Shown: one piece after another, positions 9,557 to 18,052 of the stretch
Position numbering within the stretch: position 1 is the stretch's first letter
Layout: each line of letters starts with the position of its first letter
Assembly (NCBI RefSeq): GCF_019670125.1
Contig: NZ_AP023033.1
Location: 1,248,501-1,312,500, forward strand
DNA length: 64,000 nucleotides
Origin: Agarivorans aestuarii
Lineage (GTDB): Bacteria > Pseudomonadota > Gammaproteobacteria > Enterobacterales > Celerinatantimonadaceae
Direction of reading: 5' to 3'
The notes under the pieces: model-generated
What the model saw: only the letters and a program-made list of their open reading frames with translations
What the model was told of the DNA's origin: nothing
The model's database searches: none
Made by a program: the position numbers and the translations under genes

Positions 9557-10375
9557 ATGTGGATAGCGCAACTTTCTAGGCTTAGTTTGATATTTGTGTT
9601 GCTTGCTATGTTTGGTGCTAGCATCGCAAACGCCGCCCACGAGTCTAGAACCATTATTTATCAAATTGCTGTGGAAGGCGATGTGGTGGGCGTTTACCAA
9701 CGGAACCGAATCATCGATAACCAATTTCCTAATAGCTTAGTTATTGAAGAAGAGGTGGAATTAGATTTTAGTTTTCTGTGGTTTAAGGAGGCCTACCAGC
9801 GCAGCGGAAAAGTGATGTTGGATAAGGGAGCCTTGAAGCAATTTGCTTTTAAGGTAGATGAAAATCAAGAAAGCTATTTAATTTTTGGCAATGATAAATT
9901 AGAGCAAGGTATCCATATTAATGCGCTAGAGAATCAAGCGAGCAGCAACTCTACATGGACTAATAAGCTGTTGCATCTCATTGAAAATGAGCATAGTACC
10001 AATGGCATGGCTTTATTGCTAAATCGTTTTGAGCAAGACCCTGATGCTATTTTACAACGCGGTGATTTTGATTCTGATTCCTTGAGTTTTCCTGATTACT
10101 TGATGGCATCCATTGATCATCAAAACACCCAGGTGTTCAAAGTGCTAGACCTTGATGAGTTTGACATTATTCAGTATCAAGTTAAGTACTTAGGAGAGAA
10201 ACCATTAAGTGCTGCAAACCGGGTGTATGTTAGCCATGGATTTGCTTTGAATACCGAAGGAGAAAGCAGCGAACTGTGGTTAAGCAAAGATAAACTCGGG
10301 GCATTTATTGTGCAGCAAAGTGGCGTAGACGATGGAGACCATTACTCGGTGAATATGCAACAATATCTATTCTGA
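9557..10375 (+). CDS. Exported protein of unknown function
   Basis: A 272-residue protein with a clear signal peptide (residues 1-26, cleavage near SIANA-A). The mature part is predicted from its pattern to be beta-rich with many acidic residues and no membrane helix. I see no catalytic motif; it loosely recalls DUF6134/DUF3108-type periplasmic proteins but this is not secure. It has the ribosome-binding site AAGGAG and lies 27 bases after the DUF2860 gene, so the two are probably co-transcribed and act together in the envelope. Confidence 0.7.
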   Translation: MWIAQLSRLSLIFVLLAMFGASIANAAHESRTIIYQIAVEGDVVGVYQRNRIIDNQFPNSLVIEEEVELDFSFLWFKEAYQRSGKVMLDKGALKQFAFKVDENQESYLIFGNDKLEQGIHINALENQASSNSTWTNKLLHLIENEHSTNGMALLLNRFEQDPDAILQRGDFDSDSLSFPDYLMASIDHQNTQVFKVLDLDEFDIIQYQVKYLGEKPLSAANRVYVSHGFALNTEGESSELWLSKDKLGAFIVQQSGVDDGDHYSVNMQQYLF

Positions 10376-10400
10376 GTTTGCATCAGGTGAACAAATATAA

Positions 10401-10432
10401 ATGAAGCACCCACTTTGTGTGCTTCATCTTTC
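10401..10432 (+). terminator. Terminator after the exported-protein pair
   Basis: A 9-bp stem, ATGAAGCAC with GTGCTTCAT across a 9-base loop, is followed by CTTTCT. The T-run is imperfect, so this is a moderate call. Confidence 0.55.
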
Positions 10433-10593
10433 TATATAGAGTGTGATTGAAAACGCTTTAGTCACACTATTTAATCTTAAATTTCCCCATCTTTGATTTT
10501 TAATAACAAAAAACTGTTTTATTTAGATACTATTGTCATTAAAGTCTTTTGACTTATTAATTTTCAATTAGTTAAACATCAGGATTTATTGGC

Positions 10594-11790
10594 ATGGAAA
10601 GTCAGCACTTAAGTGAAAACCGTTTTAAATTTCATGGAAAAACCGACGAGTATTTTGGAATTTGGATCGTTAATGTATTGCTCAGCATTGTTACCTTGGG
10701 TATCTATTCAGCCTGGGCAAAAGTGCGAAATAAACAGTATTTTTACGGCAATAGCGAGTTAGCGGGTGAGCGCTTCGAGTATTTAGCAAAACCCTTACAA
10801 ATCTTATTGGGGCGAATAATTGCTGTGGTAATGGTAGTTATTTGGGCGGTTTCTCCGATGGTAAGCGAAATACTGCAAGCCGTTTTGATGCTGATGTTTG
10901 TGGCGATAATGCCGGTTTTAGTAGTAAAGAATCTGCGTTTTGACTCGCGGGTAACACGCTACAGAAACGTTCGATTTGATTTTGTTGGTAGCTATGGCGG
11001 AGCCTACATGGCGTTAATGGTAATGCCTTTTTTAGCGATGGTTATTTTTGGTTTAGTGGCAACTTTACTGGTTGGCATTGGTAGCGTAATTTCGCCTGTT
11101 GTGTCAGGTATATTAGGTGTACTGGTTTTTGCTATTGGTGGTACTTACTTTTACGCTTTTATGGCCACTTACATGAGCCGCTATGTACTGAATAACTACC
11201 AATGGGGCAGTATGAAATTTACTGCAGATATAGAGTCTGCGGCCATGTTTAAAATTTTCCTGAAAGCCGCAGCGGTAGGTTTAGGCGGTGTAATCGCCTT
11301 AAGTTTGCTGGGAGCTTTGGTGGCATTTGCACTGTTTAGCGCAGACTTTAGCCAACTAGGCGCTATGTTTGCCTCACTAGAGCAAGGCGGTGCAGAAGAC
11401 TTAGCCGCTGGTGGCGCGCTGGTTGGGATCTTTGCTTTAATTTATATCAGCTTCTTTTTGCTGGGCTGGTTTGTTACTGCTTACTTAAAAGCTTGTTTGC
11501 GAAACTACCAGTTTGGACAAACAGACATCGAAGGCCAGTTGTTCATGGTTTCATCGGTTAAGCCTTTGGCATTTATGGGCGTAATGCTTAGCAATATGTT
11601 GATTATCGTATTCTCATTTGGATTGGCTACCCCAGTTGCCAAAGTACGCATGGCGAAGTTTATGGCGCAGGCCACGGCAGTGCAGGGTGATATTGAAAGT
11701 ATTGCGATTAATAACCAAGTAAGTGATAGCAAAACAGCGATTGCTGATGAAGTCGCTGATGCCTTTGGCGTAGAAATTGGTGTGATCTAA
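10594..11790 (+). CDS. YjgN-family (DUF898) membrane protein
   Basis: A 398-residue polytopic inner-membrane protein. The N-terminus has the family hallmark FKFHGKTDEYFGIWIVN, then TLGIYSAWAKVRNKQYF; this TLGIY.PWAKVR.R.Y pattern recurs in a diverged form near the C-terminus (ATPVAKVRMAKF). Several hydrophobic helices lie between. The function of YjgN proteins is unknown. The M48 protease gene begins only six bases after the stop, a pairing that suggests a shared envelope role. Confidence 0.85.
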   Translation: MESQHLSENRFKFHGKTDEYFGIWIVNVLLSIVTLGIYSAWAKVRNKQYFYGNSELAGERFEYLAKPLQILLGRIIAVVMVVIWAVSPMVSEILQAVLMLMFVAIMPVLVVKNLRFDSRVTRYRNVRFDFVGSYGGAYMALMVMPFLAMVIFGLVATLLVGIGSVISPVVSGILGVLVFAIGGTYFYAFMATYMSRYVLNNYQWGSMKFTADIESAAMFKIFLKAAAVGLGGVIALSLLGALVAFALFSADFSQLGAMFASLEQGGAEDLAAGGALVGIFALIYISFFLLGWFVTAYLKACLRNYQFGQTDIEGQLFMVSSVKPLAFMGVMLSNMLIIVFSFGLATPVAKVRMAKFMAQATAVQGDIESIAINNQVSDSKTAIADEVADAFGVEIGVI

Positions 11791-11795
11791 GCACC

Positions 11796-12803
11796 ATGAT
11801 CATCACGGGAAAGGTTTTTGTAGAAAATAGCTCTGTTTCTAGAGTCGCTAAGTTACATTGCTCTGATGAGGGCTGGCTTGAGCTAAGTGATGAATGTGGC
11901 GCTATTCGGGCGCCAGTTGCCGAGCTAGACATTGCGATGTCGATTGGCTCGCAAGCGCGCGCCATTGGTTTTAGCAATGGCAGTCGCTTTGTTGCCGATG
12001 AACCAAGCCGTTTGAATAGCTGGTTAGATAAACAAGGCCAAGGCTCTTGGTTAAAAACCTTAGAGCGCAACTTCTTGATGATTACCTTAGGCTTTGTGGT
12101 CAGCACAGCCGTGATTTACGCAGCTGCTAGCCAAGGACTTCCTTGGGTAAGCCATTACTTGGCTGGCAAAGTACCGATTTCTATTAGCCAAGAGTTAGGT
12201 GAAAGAACGCTGCAACAGTTTGAAACTTTAGGTTTTAGCGAAACTAAAATCAGCCCAGAGCTACAACAGACTATAGAGCAAAACTTTAATAGTTTGGTAG
12301 AGCAAATCGATGGCCTACCCATGCAGCCTAAGTTGTACTTCTACCGTATGGGCGACGAAGCAAATGCCTTTGCTTTAGCCGATGGCAGTATTGTAGTGAC
12401 CGACCAATTAGTAAGGCTGCTCGATAACCCAAAACAACTTAACGGCATTTTATTACACGAGTTAGCCCATGTGGCTCATAACGATGTAATGGCAAGCCTA
12501 GTGCGTTCGGCCTTGATCAGTACCACTGTGGTGTTGGTGGTAGGTGATAGCAGCTTACTGGTAGATGGCCTCGTAAGCGCCGCGGTATTAGGGGTAAGCC
12601 TTGGCTACTCTAGAGAAGCTGAGCAACAAGCCGACTTGTTCGCTTGTCATTGGAGCAAGCAGCTAGATTTACCTCAAGATCAATTACTCGCCGGCTATCA
12701 GCAACTATTCGAAGACCACGAGTCACACATTCCCACCTGGATAAGCAGCCACCCAGGAGATGAAGAGCGTTTAAGGCGTCTAATGGAGTGCGTTAATAGC
12801 TAA
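11796..12803 (+). CDS. M48-family metalloprotease, membrane-anchored
   Basis: A 335-residue zinc protease. The zinc motif HELAH is at residues 221-225 and the third ligand is probably the Glu in SREAEQQAD. One membrane helix lies near residues 92-112, so the catalytic part is likely periplasmic, or the helix folds back. The first 85 residues are a small soluble domain. It starts six bases after the YjgN-family gene and forms an operon with it. The likely role is quality control of membrane or periplasmic proteins; the substrate is unknown. Confidence 0.85.
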   Translation: MIITGKVFVENSSVSRVAKLHCSDEGWLELSDECGAIRAPVAELDIAMSIGSQARAIGFSNGSRFVADEPSRLNSWLDKQGQGSWLKTLERNFLMITLGFVVSTAVIYAAASQGLPWVSHYLAGKVPISISQELGERTLQQFETLGFSETKISPELQQTIEQNFNSLVEQIDGLPMQPKLYFYRMGDEANAFALADGSIVVTDQLVRLLDNPKQLNGILLHELAHVAHNDVMASLVRSALISTTVVLVVGDSSLLVDGLVSAAVLGVSLGYSREAEQQADLFACHWSKQLDLPQDQLLAGYQQLFEDHESHIPTWISSHPGDEERLRRLMECVNS

Positions 12804-12889
12804 ATAATTCCAACCTTAGTGATTACCAAATTTACATGGATTGTAATAAGGCGTTGTACAAAGGCCTATTTGTAGAAAGGAGATTAGAT

Positions 12890-13432
12890 GTGAGTTCTTA
12901 TAATCCAAAGAAGAACGTATTAGGGATATCCCACATTAATGTGGTTGTTGATGACATTGAAAAAGCTACAGAGTTTTATGCTCGAACTTTAGGCTTCGAG
13001 CCAGCGTTTAACGATGATGGGGAAATGTATTATTGCGATGTAAATATGCCTTCGTTTGCTAATAACGCCGGCTTTGTGGGGCAAGAAGTCATTGTTGATG
13101 TGTGTTTTCTGCAGCACAAAGATTCTGGTTTGTATCTAGAGCTAATGCATTATCAAAGTCCGCAAGGAAACCAGGAAATAGAAGTAAAAGCTACAAATGA
13201 TCTAGGTGGACCGAGGCACATCGCTTTAGAAGTCGCCAATATCGATGAAGCATACTGGTTTTTAAAAGCTCAAGCTGACGTTAGCTTGATTAACTCCTCC
13301 AAAGATTACGGACCACCTGAAGAGCTTACTCCTTTCCCAATTAAATTTTTCTATTGGATTGATCCATGGGGAGTGCAATGGGAAATGGAACAAGGCAGAC
13401 CGATGGGAACTGCTGTAGGTATTTGTGGCTAA
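12890..13432 (+). CDS. VOC-family (glyoxalase/dioxygenase-fold) protein
   Basis: About 180 residues. The vicinal-oxygen-chelate fold is shown by ISHINVVVDDIEKATEFYARTLGF at the start, then LYLELMHYQSP, GPRHIALEVANIDEAYWFL and DPWGVQWEME. His and Glu positions fit the metal sites. The GTG at 12890 is chosen because AAAGGAG lies seven bases upstream; an ATG at 12836 would add 18 residues without a good ribosome-binding site. The reaction is unknown. The nucleoside hydrolase gene follows after eight bases. Confidence 0.8.
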   Translation: MSSYNPKKNVLGISHINVVVDDIEKATEFYARTLGFEPAFNDDGEMYYCDVNMPSFANNAGFVGQEVIVDVCFLQHKDSGLYLELMHYQSPQGNQEIEVKATNDLGGPRHIALEVANIDEAYWFLKAQADVSLINSSKDYGPPEELTPFPIKFFYWIDPWGVQWEMEQGRPMGTAVGICG

Positions 13433-13440
13433 CATTGAGC

Positions 13441-14490
13441 ATGAGAAATGAGCGTTATTCCATAATTATAGATACTGATATCGGCTCTGATTGTGATGAT
13501 ACTTGGGCTATTAATTTGGCCTTAAAGTCGCCGGAGATTGACCTACTAGCCCTAACAACCGTCGGTTATAAGCCGATGGTAAGAGCCCGTATCGCTAAGA
13601 AGTTATCTTTGTTAGCAAAGCGCCCAGAGGTACCCGTTTTTGCCGGTTTGGCGAAGCCGATTGGCAAAAGCCCCAGGTTGTGGAGTCGGTTGTGTGGAGG
13701 TTTTCCTAGTTTTTTTGTTGAGAGGCTAAATTTACGTATTCAGCGCGCTAGCCTTCGAAAAGAGCTTGGACAAAAGAAGCTACCTACGAACCTATTGCAT
13801 GTAGGGAATGATTGCGCGGTTGAGAAAATAATACAGCTAGCCAAGCAGCATCAGGCTATTGAGTTTGTAGCTATCGGGCCTTTGAGCAATTTGGCCACAG
13901 CCATTCAACGTGCTCCGGAAATAATAGAGAATATCAAGCGGGTCACGATAATGGGAGGGTACCTTGGCCAGCTTCCCACCTATCCGAATGTTGTTTGTGG
14001 AAGACGTGAGATGAGCGTAAAGCATGATTATAACATTCAAGCTGATCCCGAGGCTGCGGAAATCGTCTTTCTTTCTGGTTTGAATATTAGGCTGGTTACC
14101 GCCGATGTAACACTTAAGACGTGGCTGAACCCAAAAGATATTCAGATGTTGAGAGAGATAAAAAGCAATGCAATGAGTGCAGCATTAAAGCAATGTAAAT
14201 GGTGGTCTTTTCTACAATCTTTGCTCCTTAAGACATGCTGTACTAACAACTTAGGTTTTATGCATGATCCCTTAACGGTTTCGGCTTTGATTAATGAGAA
14301 ACTGTGTGAATTTAAGCGGATTAACGTAAGGCTTTATCAGGAACAGGGATTACTAAAATTTGGCTTAGTCCCTGAGAAAGGCACCTCAAGTAAAGAAGTT
14401 AGTTTTGAGTGTGCTACTTCTGTAGATTGTAAAACCTTTAAGCGGTTTTTTATTTCGCGAATCTCAATGTTGGGAGAGCGCTCAAACTAA
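13441..14490 (+). CDS. Nucleoside hydrolase-family protein
   Basis: About 349 residues. The N-terminal calcium/ribose motif is IIIDTDIGSDCDDTWAINLAL; a middle block, FVAIGPLSNLATAI then NIQADPEAAEIVF, and a C-terminal HDPLTVSAL complete the IU-nucleoside hydrolase pattern. Such enzymes split the N-glycosidic bond of ribonucleosides, releasing base and ribose for salvage. The ATG at 13441 directly follows the VOC gene and aligns with the motif. The stop overlaps the convergent malE-like stop by four bases (CTAA). Cys- and Trp-rich residues around 235-255 are unusual. Confidence 0.82.
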   Translation: MRNERYSIIIDTDIGSDCDDTWAINLALKSPEIDLLALTTVGYKPMVRARIAKKLSLLAKRPEVPVFAGLAKPIGKSPRLWSRLCGGFPSFFVERLNLRIQRASLRKELGQKKLPTNLLHVGNDCAVEKIIQLAKQHQAIEFVAIGPLSNLATAIQRAPEIIENIKRVTIMGGYLGQLPTYPNVVCGRREMSVKHDYNIQADPEAAEIVFLSGLNIRLVTADVTLKTWLNPKDIQMLREIKSNAMSAALKQCKWWSFLQSLLLKTCCTNNLGFMHDPLTVSALINEKLCEFKRINVRLYQEQGLLKFGLVPEKGTSSKEVSFECATSVDCKTFKRFFISRISMLGERSN

Positions 14491-15665
14491 CGAGTAATCC
14501 GTTTAGCGGCGGCATTTAGGGCCTTATCTACGGCCTGTCTACCGGTGGTGATGTTGGTGAGGCTAGTGGCCATAGCGGCCCAAAATTTACCCATTGCTGC
14601 AGTATTTGGCATAGGTTCGCCTTGCGCTGCACTGGCATAAACGGCCTGTACTTTGGGGGCGTTAATTAGCTCTTGTTGTAACTGCAAGTTTGCCATGGCA
14701 CCAATGTCTCCGCTGCTAAACAGTAAACGTTGGTTGTCTACATTCATCAAGTAGTAGTTTAGAAACTCGTCTACCAATGCGGGGTGGTTAGTTGCGCTAT
14801 TCACCATGGCGCTCCAAATACCTACAAAGGCTTTGGCGGGCTTACCATTAATTTTAGGTAACGGCGCAACGCCAAAATCCATACCTACACTTTCCAGCTC
14901 ATCCCAGTACCAAGGTCCATTAATTACCATGGCCACCTTGCCTTTAACAAACTGCATATCCATGATTGAATAGTCCGCGTTACGCGGCATTATTTGTTGG
15001 TCGAGCATGTCTTTTAGTAGTTTGCCGGCATACATAGCGCTGGGGTGGTTAACCCCGGTGTCTTTTACATCGTATTGCCCACCTTGCTTGCCGAATACAT
15101 AAGCGCCATTTGCAGCAAATAGTGGCCATGTATAGTAGGTATTGTTGTAGTCCCACAAAATGGCTTTGGTTTGTTGCTGCTCTTGAAGCTGCTTATCTAG
15201 AGCGAAAATTTCCTCAAAACTAGTTGGAACTTCCTTAATTAGCGCTTTGTTATAAATAAGGCTTATCGCTTCTACGCCTATCGGGTAGCCAAATATTTTG
15301 CCTTCAACTTTCACTGCGTCCCAGGCGTAGTCTACCGCGGAATCTTGTAGCGCCTGGCTGGGTTTTAACTGTTTAATAAGGCCAGCATTTGCCCAATCAC
15401 CCATTCTGTCGTGGGGCCAAAATACGATGTCTGGTCCCTCACCGTTACGAGCTTGAATCTCAAAGTTTCCAGTGATGTCGACGGGTTGTTTCACCTCAAC
15501 AATAATGCCGGTATCTGCGCTAAATTGCTGCGCAATAAGCTGCATTTGTTGGTGACTTTTGCCTGTCCATATAGTGAGCTCTGGCTGCTGAGTGTCGGCC
15601 AGAGCTAGGCTTGAAAACGCCGCTAAAGCACAGCTTAGCGTTATGCTGGTAATCCCTATTTTCAT
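14487..15665 (-). CDS. malE: MalE-like maltodextrin-binding periplasmic protein (orphan)
   Basis: A 392-residue solute-binding protein. Residues 1-23 from the chosen ATG are a signal peptide ending in LALA; the mature part begins PELTIWTGKSHQQMQLIAQQF and contains GPDIVFWPHDRMGDWANAGL, FGYPIGVEAISLIYNK and KVAMVINGPWYWDEL, all hallmarks of MalE. It captures maltose or maltodextrins for an ABC importer. The ATG at 15665 has ATCGGGAAAAA upstream and gives a proper signal peptide; an ATG at 15722 does not. No malF, malG or malK gene lies near, so the permease must be elsewhere. Confidence 0.88.
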   Translation of the reverse strand: MKIGITSITLSCALAAFSSLALADTQQPELTIWTGKSHQQMQLIAQQFSADTGIIVEVKQPVDITGNFEIQARNGEGPDIVFWPHDRMGDWANAGLIKQLKPSQALQDSAVDYAWDAVKVEGKIFGYPIGVEAISLIYNKALIKEVPTSFEEIFALDKQLQEQQQTKAILWDYNNTYYTWPLFAANGAYVFGKQGGQYDVKDTGVNHPSAMYAGKLLKDMLDQQIMPRNADYSIMDMQFVKGKVAMVINGPWYWDELESVGMDFGVAPLPKINGKPAKAFVGIWSAMVNSATNHPALVDEFLNYYLMNVDNQRLLFSSGDIGAMANLQLQQELINAPKVQAVYASAAQGEPMPNTAAMGKFWAAMATSLTNITTGRQAVDKALNAAAKRITR

Positions 15666-15863
15666 TATATTTTTCCCGATAGCTTGCCGACTCAGCATTG
15701 AAAAAACATGAGTGATTTGCAAGAAAAAGCAAAGTGGCTATAGAGAAAGCTCACATTCAAGATTAACTTGTTGATAGATTTGCGATCTTAAGCTGCTTAT
15801 TTATAACTGTTAACAATTGTGTCACTTTTCTTTACAAAAGCTGCGTTATGGGTTTTTGGTCAA

Positions 15864-15882
15864 AAATCAAACACATTGATTT
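15864..15882. promoter_or_regulatory. Inverted repeat between malE and the divergent cassette
   Basis: AAATCAA and TTGATTT flank ACACA. It lies about 200 bases upstream of malE and 75 bases upstream of the cassette. It lacks the CG centre typical of the LacI-type sites near the pullulanase gene, so the regulator is unknown. Confidence 0.3.
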
Positions 15883-15955
15883 GTTTAACAATGTCGCTCT
15901 AGGTACCAAATATGCATTAAGTTATTAATTGTCATTATCAGTAAGCTTATCGTTC

Positions 15956-16987
15956 ATGTTTAGCAAATTAAAATGGTGCTTACTTGCCGTTTGGAACTGG
16001 GTATCCTCGCATCATGGAGTGCTGAGCTCGGCAGCAACGATTATTGCAGTTGTTTTGGCTTATGTGTCGCTTAAAAGCTCGGCAGATAACTTCGCCAAAC
16101 AATTGGAAGAGCAAAAACGTGCGGCTCAAGTTGCCAACGTAGCGTACTTTGTGTCTGCGGTAAGTGATGCAATTGTAATGGCGAATACCGAGCAAGCGAG
16201 GTTGGAGCGGTTCATCGTTTCACGCTCGCAGTTGTTGTTTGAAAGTTTAAATTATCCACCTTTAATTGCCCAAGTGATCCAGTTTTTGGCCAGCAATGAC
16301 TTGGCCTATTTATTCAATACCACTCGAAGTTTTGAAAATAAAAAATCACTTTCTTTGGCTGGAAAAGATTTAAGTAATGTTGAGCTCAAAAATATTACCT
16401 TTCAAACCACAACCTTATATTGCGTAAATCTTGAAAATAGTTATTTAGCTGACATCGCCTTTGATATGCCTGAATCAAGTTACGTGAATTTTCATAACGT
16501 TAACTTTAACAAGAGTAAGTTGCATGGTGCGCGGGTGTTCTGGGGCAATTTTGCTGGCGTATCGATTGAGCGCTCGGGTACGGAGCTTGATCGAGCAGCT
16601 ACTTTTATTGGCTCTAGTTTTATCTTTAGCAATTTACGTGGTTTGCGAATAAACAAGTCTAGCTCACAAGAAGAGTCTTTGAGCTTAAGTCAGCAGCACG
16701 AGCAGCGTCAACGAGAGCTGGCGCAATTGGCAGGTATGTTATTGCAAACCCACTCCTTATATGGGTCGTTGATTGATGATGATTTAGCTGCTTTCATGCT
16801 GAATCAAAACCCTGCTAAGTACAAACAGTTAACAGATTTAGAGCACTTATTGGTCTTAGACTCGGTGGCAAAAAAGGATTTGGAGAGCCGCCGTAAAGAC
16901 TACTTGGAGCAAGCTAAAACTGTAGCGAAAGAGCGAAACTGGAATAAGGCTTGGGCCACTAAATTAGAGCGATGGTGCGAAAAATGA
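15956..16987 (+). CDS. Membrane-anchored protein with degenerate pentapeptide-like repeats
   Basis: About 343 residues. One membrane helix lies near residues 20-45 (STIIAVVLAYVSL-like), followed by a short coiled coil (NFAKQLEEQKRAAQ). A central block around residues 130-220 has a loose five-residue periodicity (DLSNVELKNITF, NLENSYLADIAF, NFHNVNFNKSKL), as in right-handed beta-helix pentapeptide proteins, though degenerate. The C-terminus is a charged helix. The ATG at 15956 is favoured; a TTG at 15929 is possible. The stop overlaps the next start (ATGA). Function unknown. Confidence 0.7.
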   Translation: MFSKLKWCLLAVWNWVSSHHGVLSSAATIIAVVLAYVSLKSSADNFAKQLEEQKRAAQVANVAYFVSAVSDAIVMANTEQARLERFIVSRSQLLFESLNYPPLIAQVIQFLASNDLAYLFNTTRSFENKKSLSLAGKDLSNVELKNITFQTTTLYCVNLENSYLADIAFDMPESSYVNFHNVNFNKSKLHGARVFWGNFAGVSIERSGTELDRAATFIGSSFIFSNLRGLRINKSSSQEESLSLSQQHEQRQRELAQLAGMLLQTHSLYGSLIDDDLAAFMLNQNPAKYKQLTDLEHLLVLDSVAKKDLESRRKDYLEQAKTVAKERNWNKAWATKLERWCEK

Positions 16988-17235
16988 ATAGAATGGTCAT
17001 TTATTTGGTCCCCTTGAGCTTCGCAGTGAATGCTGAATGTACCTTACAAGGTGACGTATACCCGGAAGGGGCCAAACTAGGTAATTTAGTTTGTAAAAAT
17101 GGAGAATTCACATCGATAAGACAAACGGATCCAGTTGAAGAACCAGAGGAGCCTTTGATTAGTCGTAACGGCATACATGTTAGTGCTTCTCAAGAAACGG
17201 TTAAACAGCCCGAGAAATCAGGAGTAGAAGAATGA
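16984..17235 (+). CDS. Small exported Cys protein, paralogue 1 (DUF1496-like)
   Basis: An 83-residue protein. The ATG at 16984 overlaps the preceding stop (ATGA); an ATG at 16972 is possible. Residues 1-17 form a signal peptide (ending FAVNA). The mature start ECTLQGDVYPEGAKLGNLVC carries two Cys that could form a disulfide, followed by NGEF and an acidic, probably disordered tail. The pattern C-x3-G-x-VYPEGA-x6-C-x-NG resembles the DUF1496 family; function unknown. Its stop overlaps the next ATG, and the next protein shares the same motif. Confidence 0.65.
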   Translation: MNRMVIYLVPLSFAVNAECTLQGDVYPEGAKLGNLVCKNGEFTSIRQTDPVEEPEEPLISRNGIHVSASQETVKQPEKSGVEE

Positions 17236-17381
17236 AACTCTTACTTAAAGTTATGATTATATTAAGCTTTGTGCTTAGCTTTTCCAGTCGCGCTGATTGC
17301 GTACACGGCGGTAATGTGTATCCAGAAGGGGCTACCATAGGTAGCTATAAATGTGTAAATGGCTCGTGGGTGGGCAATTAA
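17232..17381 (+). CDS. Small exported Cys protein, paralogue 2 (49 residues)
   Basis: A 49-residue protein that begins in an ATGA overlap with the preceding gene. Residues 1-21 are a strong signal peptide (ending SRA). The mature peptide of about 28 residues is DCVHGGNVYPEGATIGSYKC followed by VNGSWVGN. It is plainly the same module as the preceding protein (VYPEGA, two Cys, NG) without the acidic tail. The overlap, signal peptide and paralogy together support a real gene despite its length. Function unknown. Confidence 0.7.
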   Translation: MKLLLKVMIILSFVLSFSSRADCVHGGNVYPEGATIGSYKCVNGSWVGN

Positions 17382-17393
17382 TTTTACCTGTGT

Positions 17394-17669
17394 TTACCTA
17401 CGTTCACAGGAAGTACAGCCGCGACAAGCCGAGCGGGTATGTTTGTCTAAACGCTCACGCTGAGTTTTGCAGTAAGCATTCTTTAAGGCTCGGCGTGCCG
17501 AAAACCAGTCATCTGCTTTACTTAAGATGAGGTTGCCGCCAAAACGTTTAACTAACAAGTCTCGGCATTCATCAATAAAACCCTTATCAAAGTCGATTTC
17601 GAAGTAGCGCAATGCTTCTTCAATGCAAGTGAAGTTTTCAATTGTCTTGTTGATTTTGGTATTAGTCAT
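17394..17669 (-). CDS. NifW-like small protein with Cys-rich tail
   Basis: A 91-residue soluble protein. The stretch EEALRYFEIDFDKGFIDECRD followed by LLVKRFGG resembles the core of NifW (nitrogenase-stabilising) proteins, which have a short helical domain with a F-F-x-V-x-YD...LHILKRF pattern. The tail ACRGCTSC has three Cys that could bind metal or a cluster. No nif genes are in the window, so a role in nitrogen fixation is not implied. ATCAGGACTGATCA-like sequence precedes the ATG. The resemblance is from memory and moderate. Confidence 0.6.
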   Translation of the reverse strand: MTNTKINKTIENFTCIEEALRYFEIDFDKGFIDECRDLLVKRFGGNLILSKADDWFSARRALKNAYCKTQRERLDKHTRSACRGCTSCERR

Positions 17670-17830
17670 TGATCAGTCCTAAGGCTTGGCGAATAGGCTA
17701 GCAAAATCATTGAGATCTTTTTTTGATGTGACTTAATTAAGCATCGATTCAGCGTCTTTCGAAAAAACAGGATGACTTTGAACTAAACTCAGACTAAGTT
17801 GTTAAGCAAATGTGGCATTGGGCCCAAGTG

Positions 17831-18052
17831 ATGAAATCTGCAATTCCGGTAATAATCTGCGTACTTATTTCAGCCTGTTCTAGCCAAGCTACCACGAGCA
17901 GCGGCGACAATAGGGCAGAAGATAATCAAAACCATAATCAGAATTTGTTGGCATCTATCAAGCAATCTAATACCAACAAGCAAGGCGCTTTTCTTACCGA
18001 AGAGCAAATTGATATGTGGCAGAACTCAGGCTGCGGAGGCGGTCATAAATAG
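17831..18052 (+). CDS. Small lipoprotein of unknown function
   Basis: A 73-residue protein from the ATG at 17831. Residues 1-16 form a lipoprotein signal with lipobox LISAC, predicting lipid attachment at Cys and an outer-membrane location. The mature part is polar, Asn/Gln/Ser-rich and ends in GCGGGHK. An ATG at 17810 would add seven residues before the signal. Nothing identifies its function; it stands alone between the NifW-like gene and the GGDEF gene. Confidence 0.6.
   Translation: MKSAIPVIICVLISACSSQATTSSGDNRAEDNQNHNQNLLASIKQSNTNKQGAFLTEEQIDMWQNSGCGGGHK

Noticed and set aside
16390-16600. A true pentapeptide-repeat (MfpA/Qnr-like) topoisomerase-protecting protein
   Set aside because: The five-residue pattern is short and degenerate and the protein has a membrane helix and coiled coil, unlike Qnr proteins.
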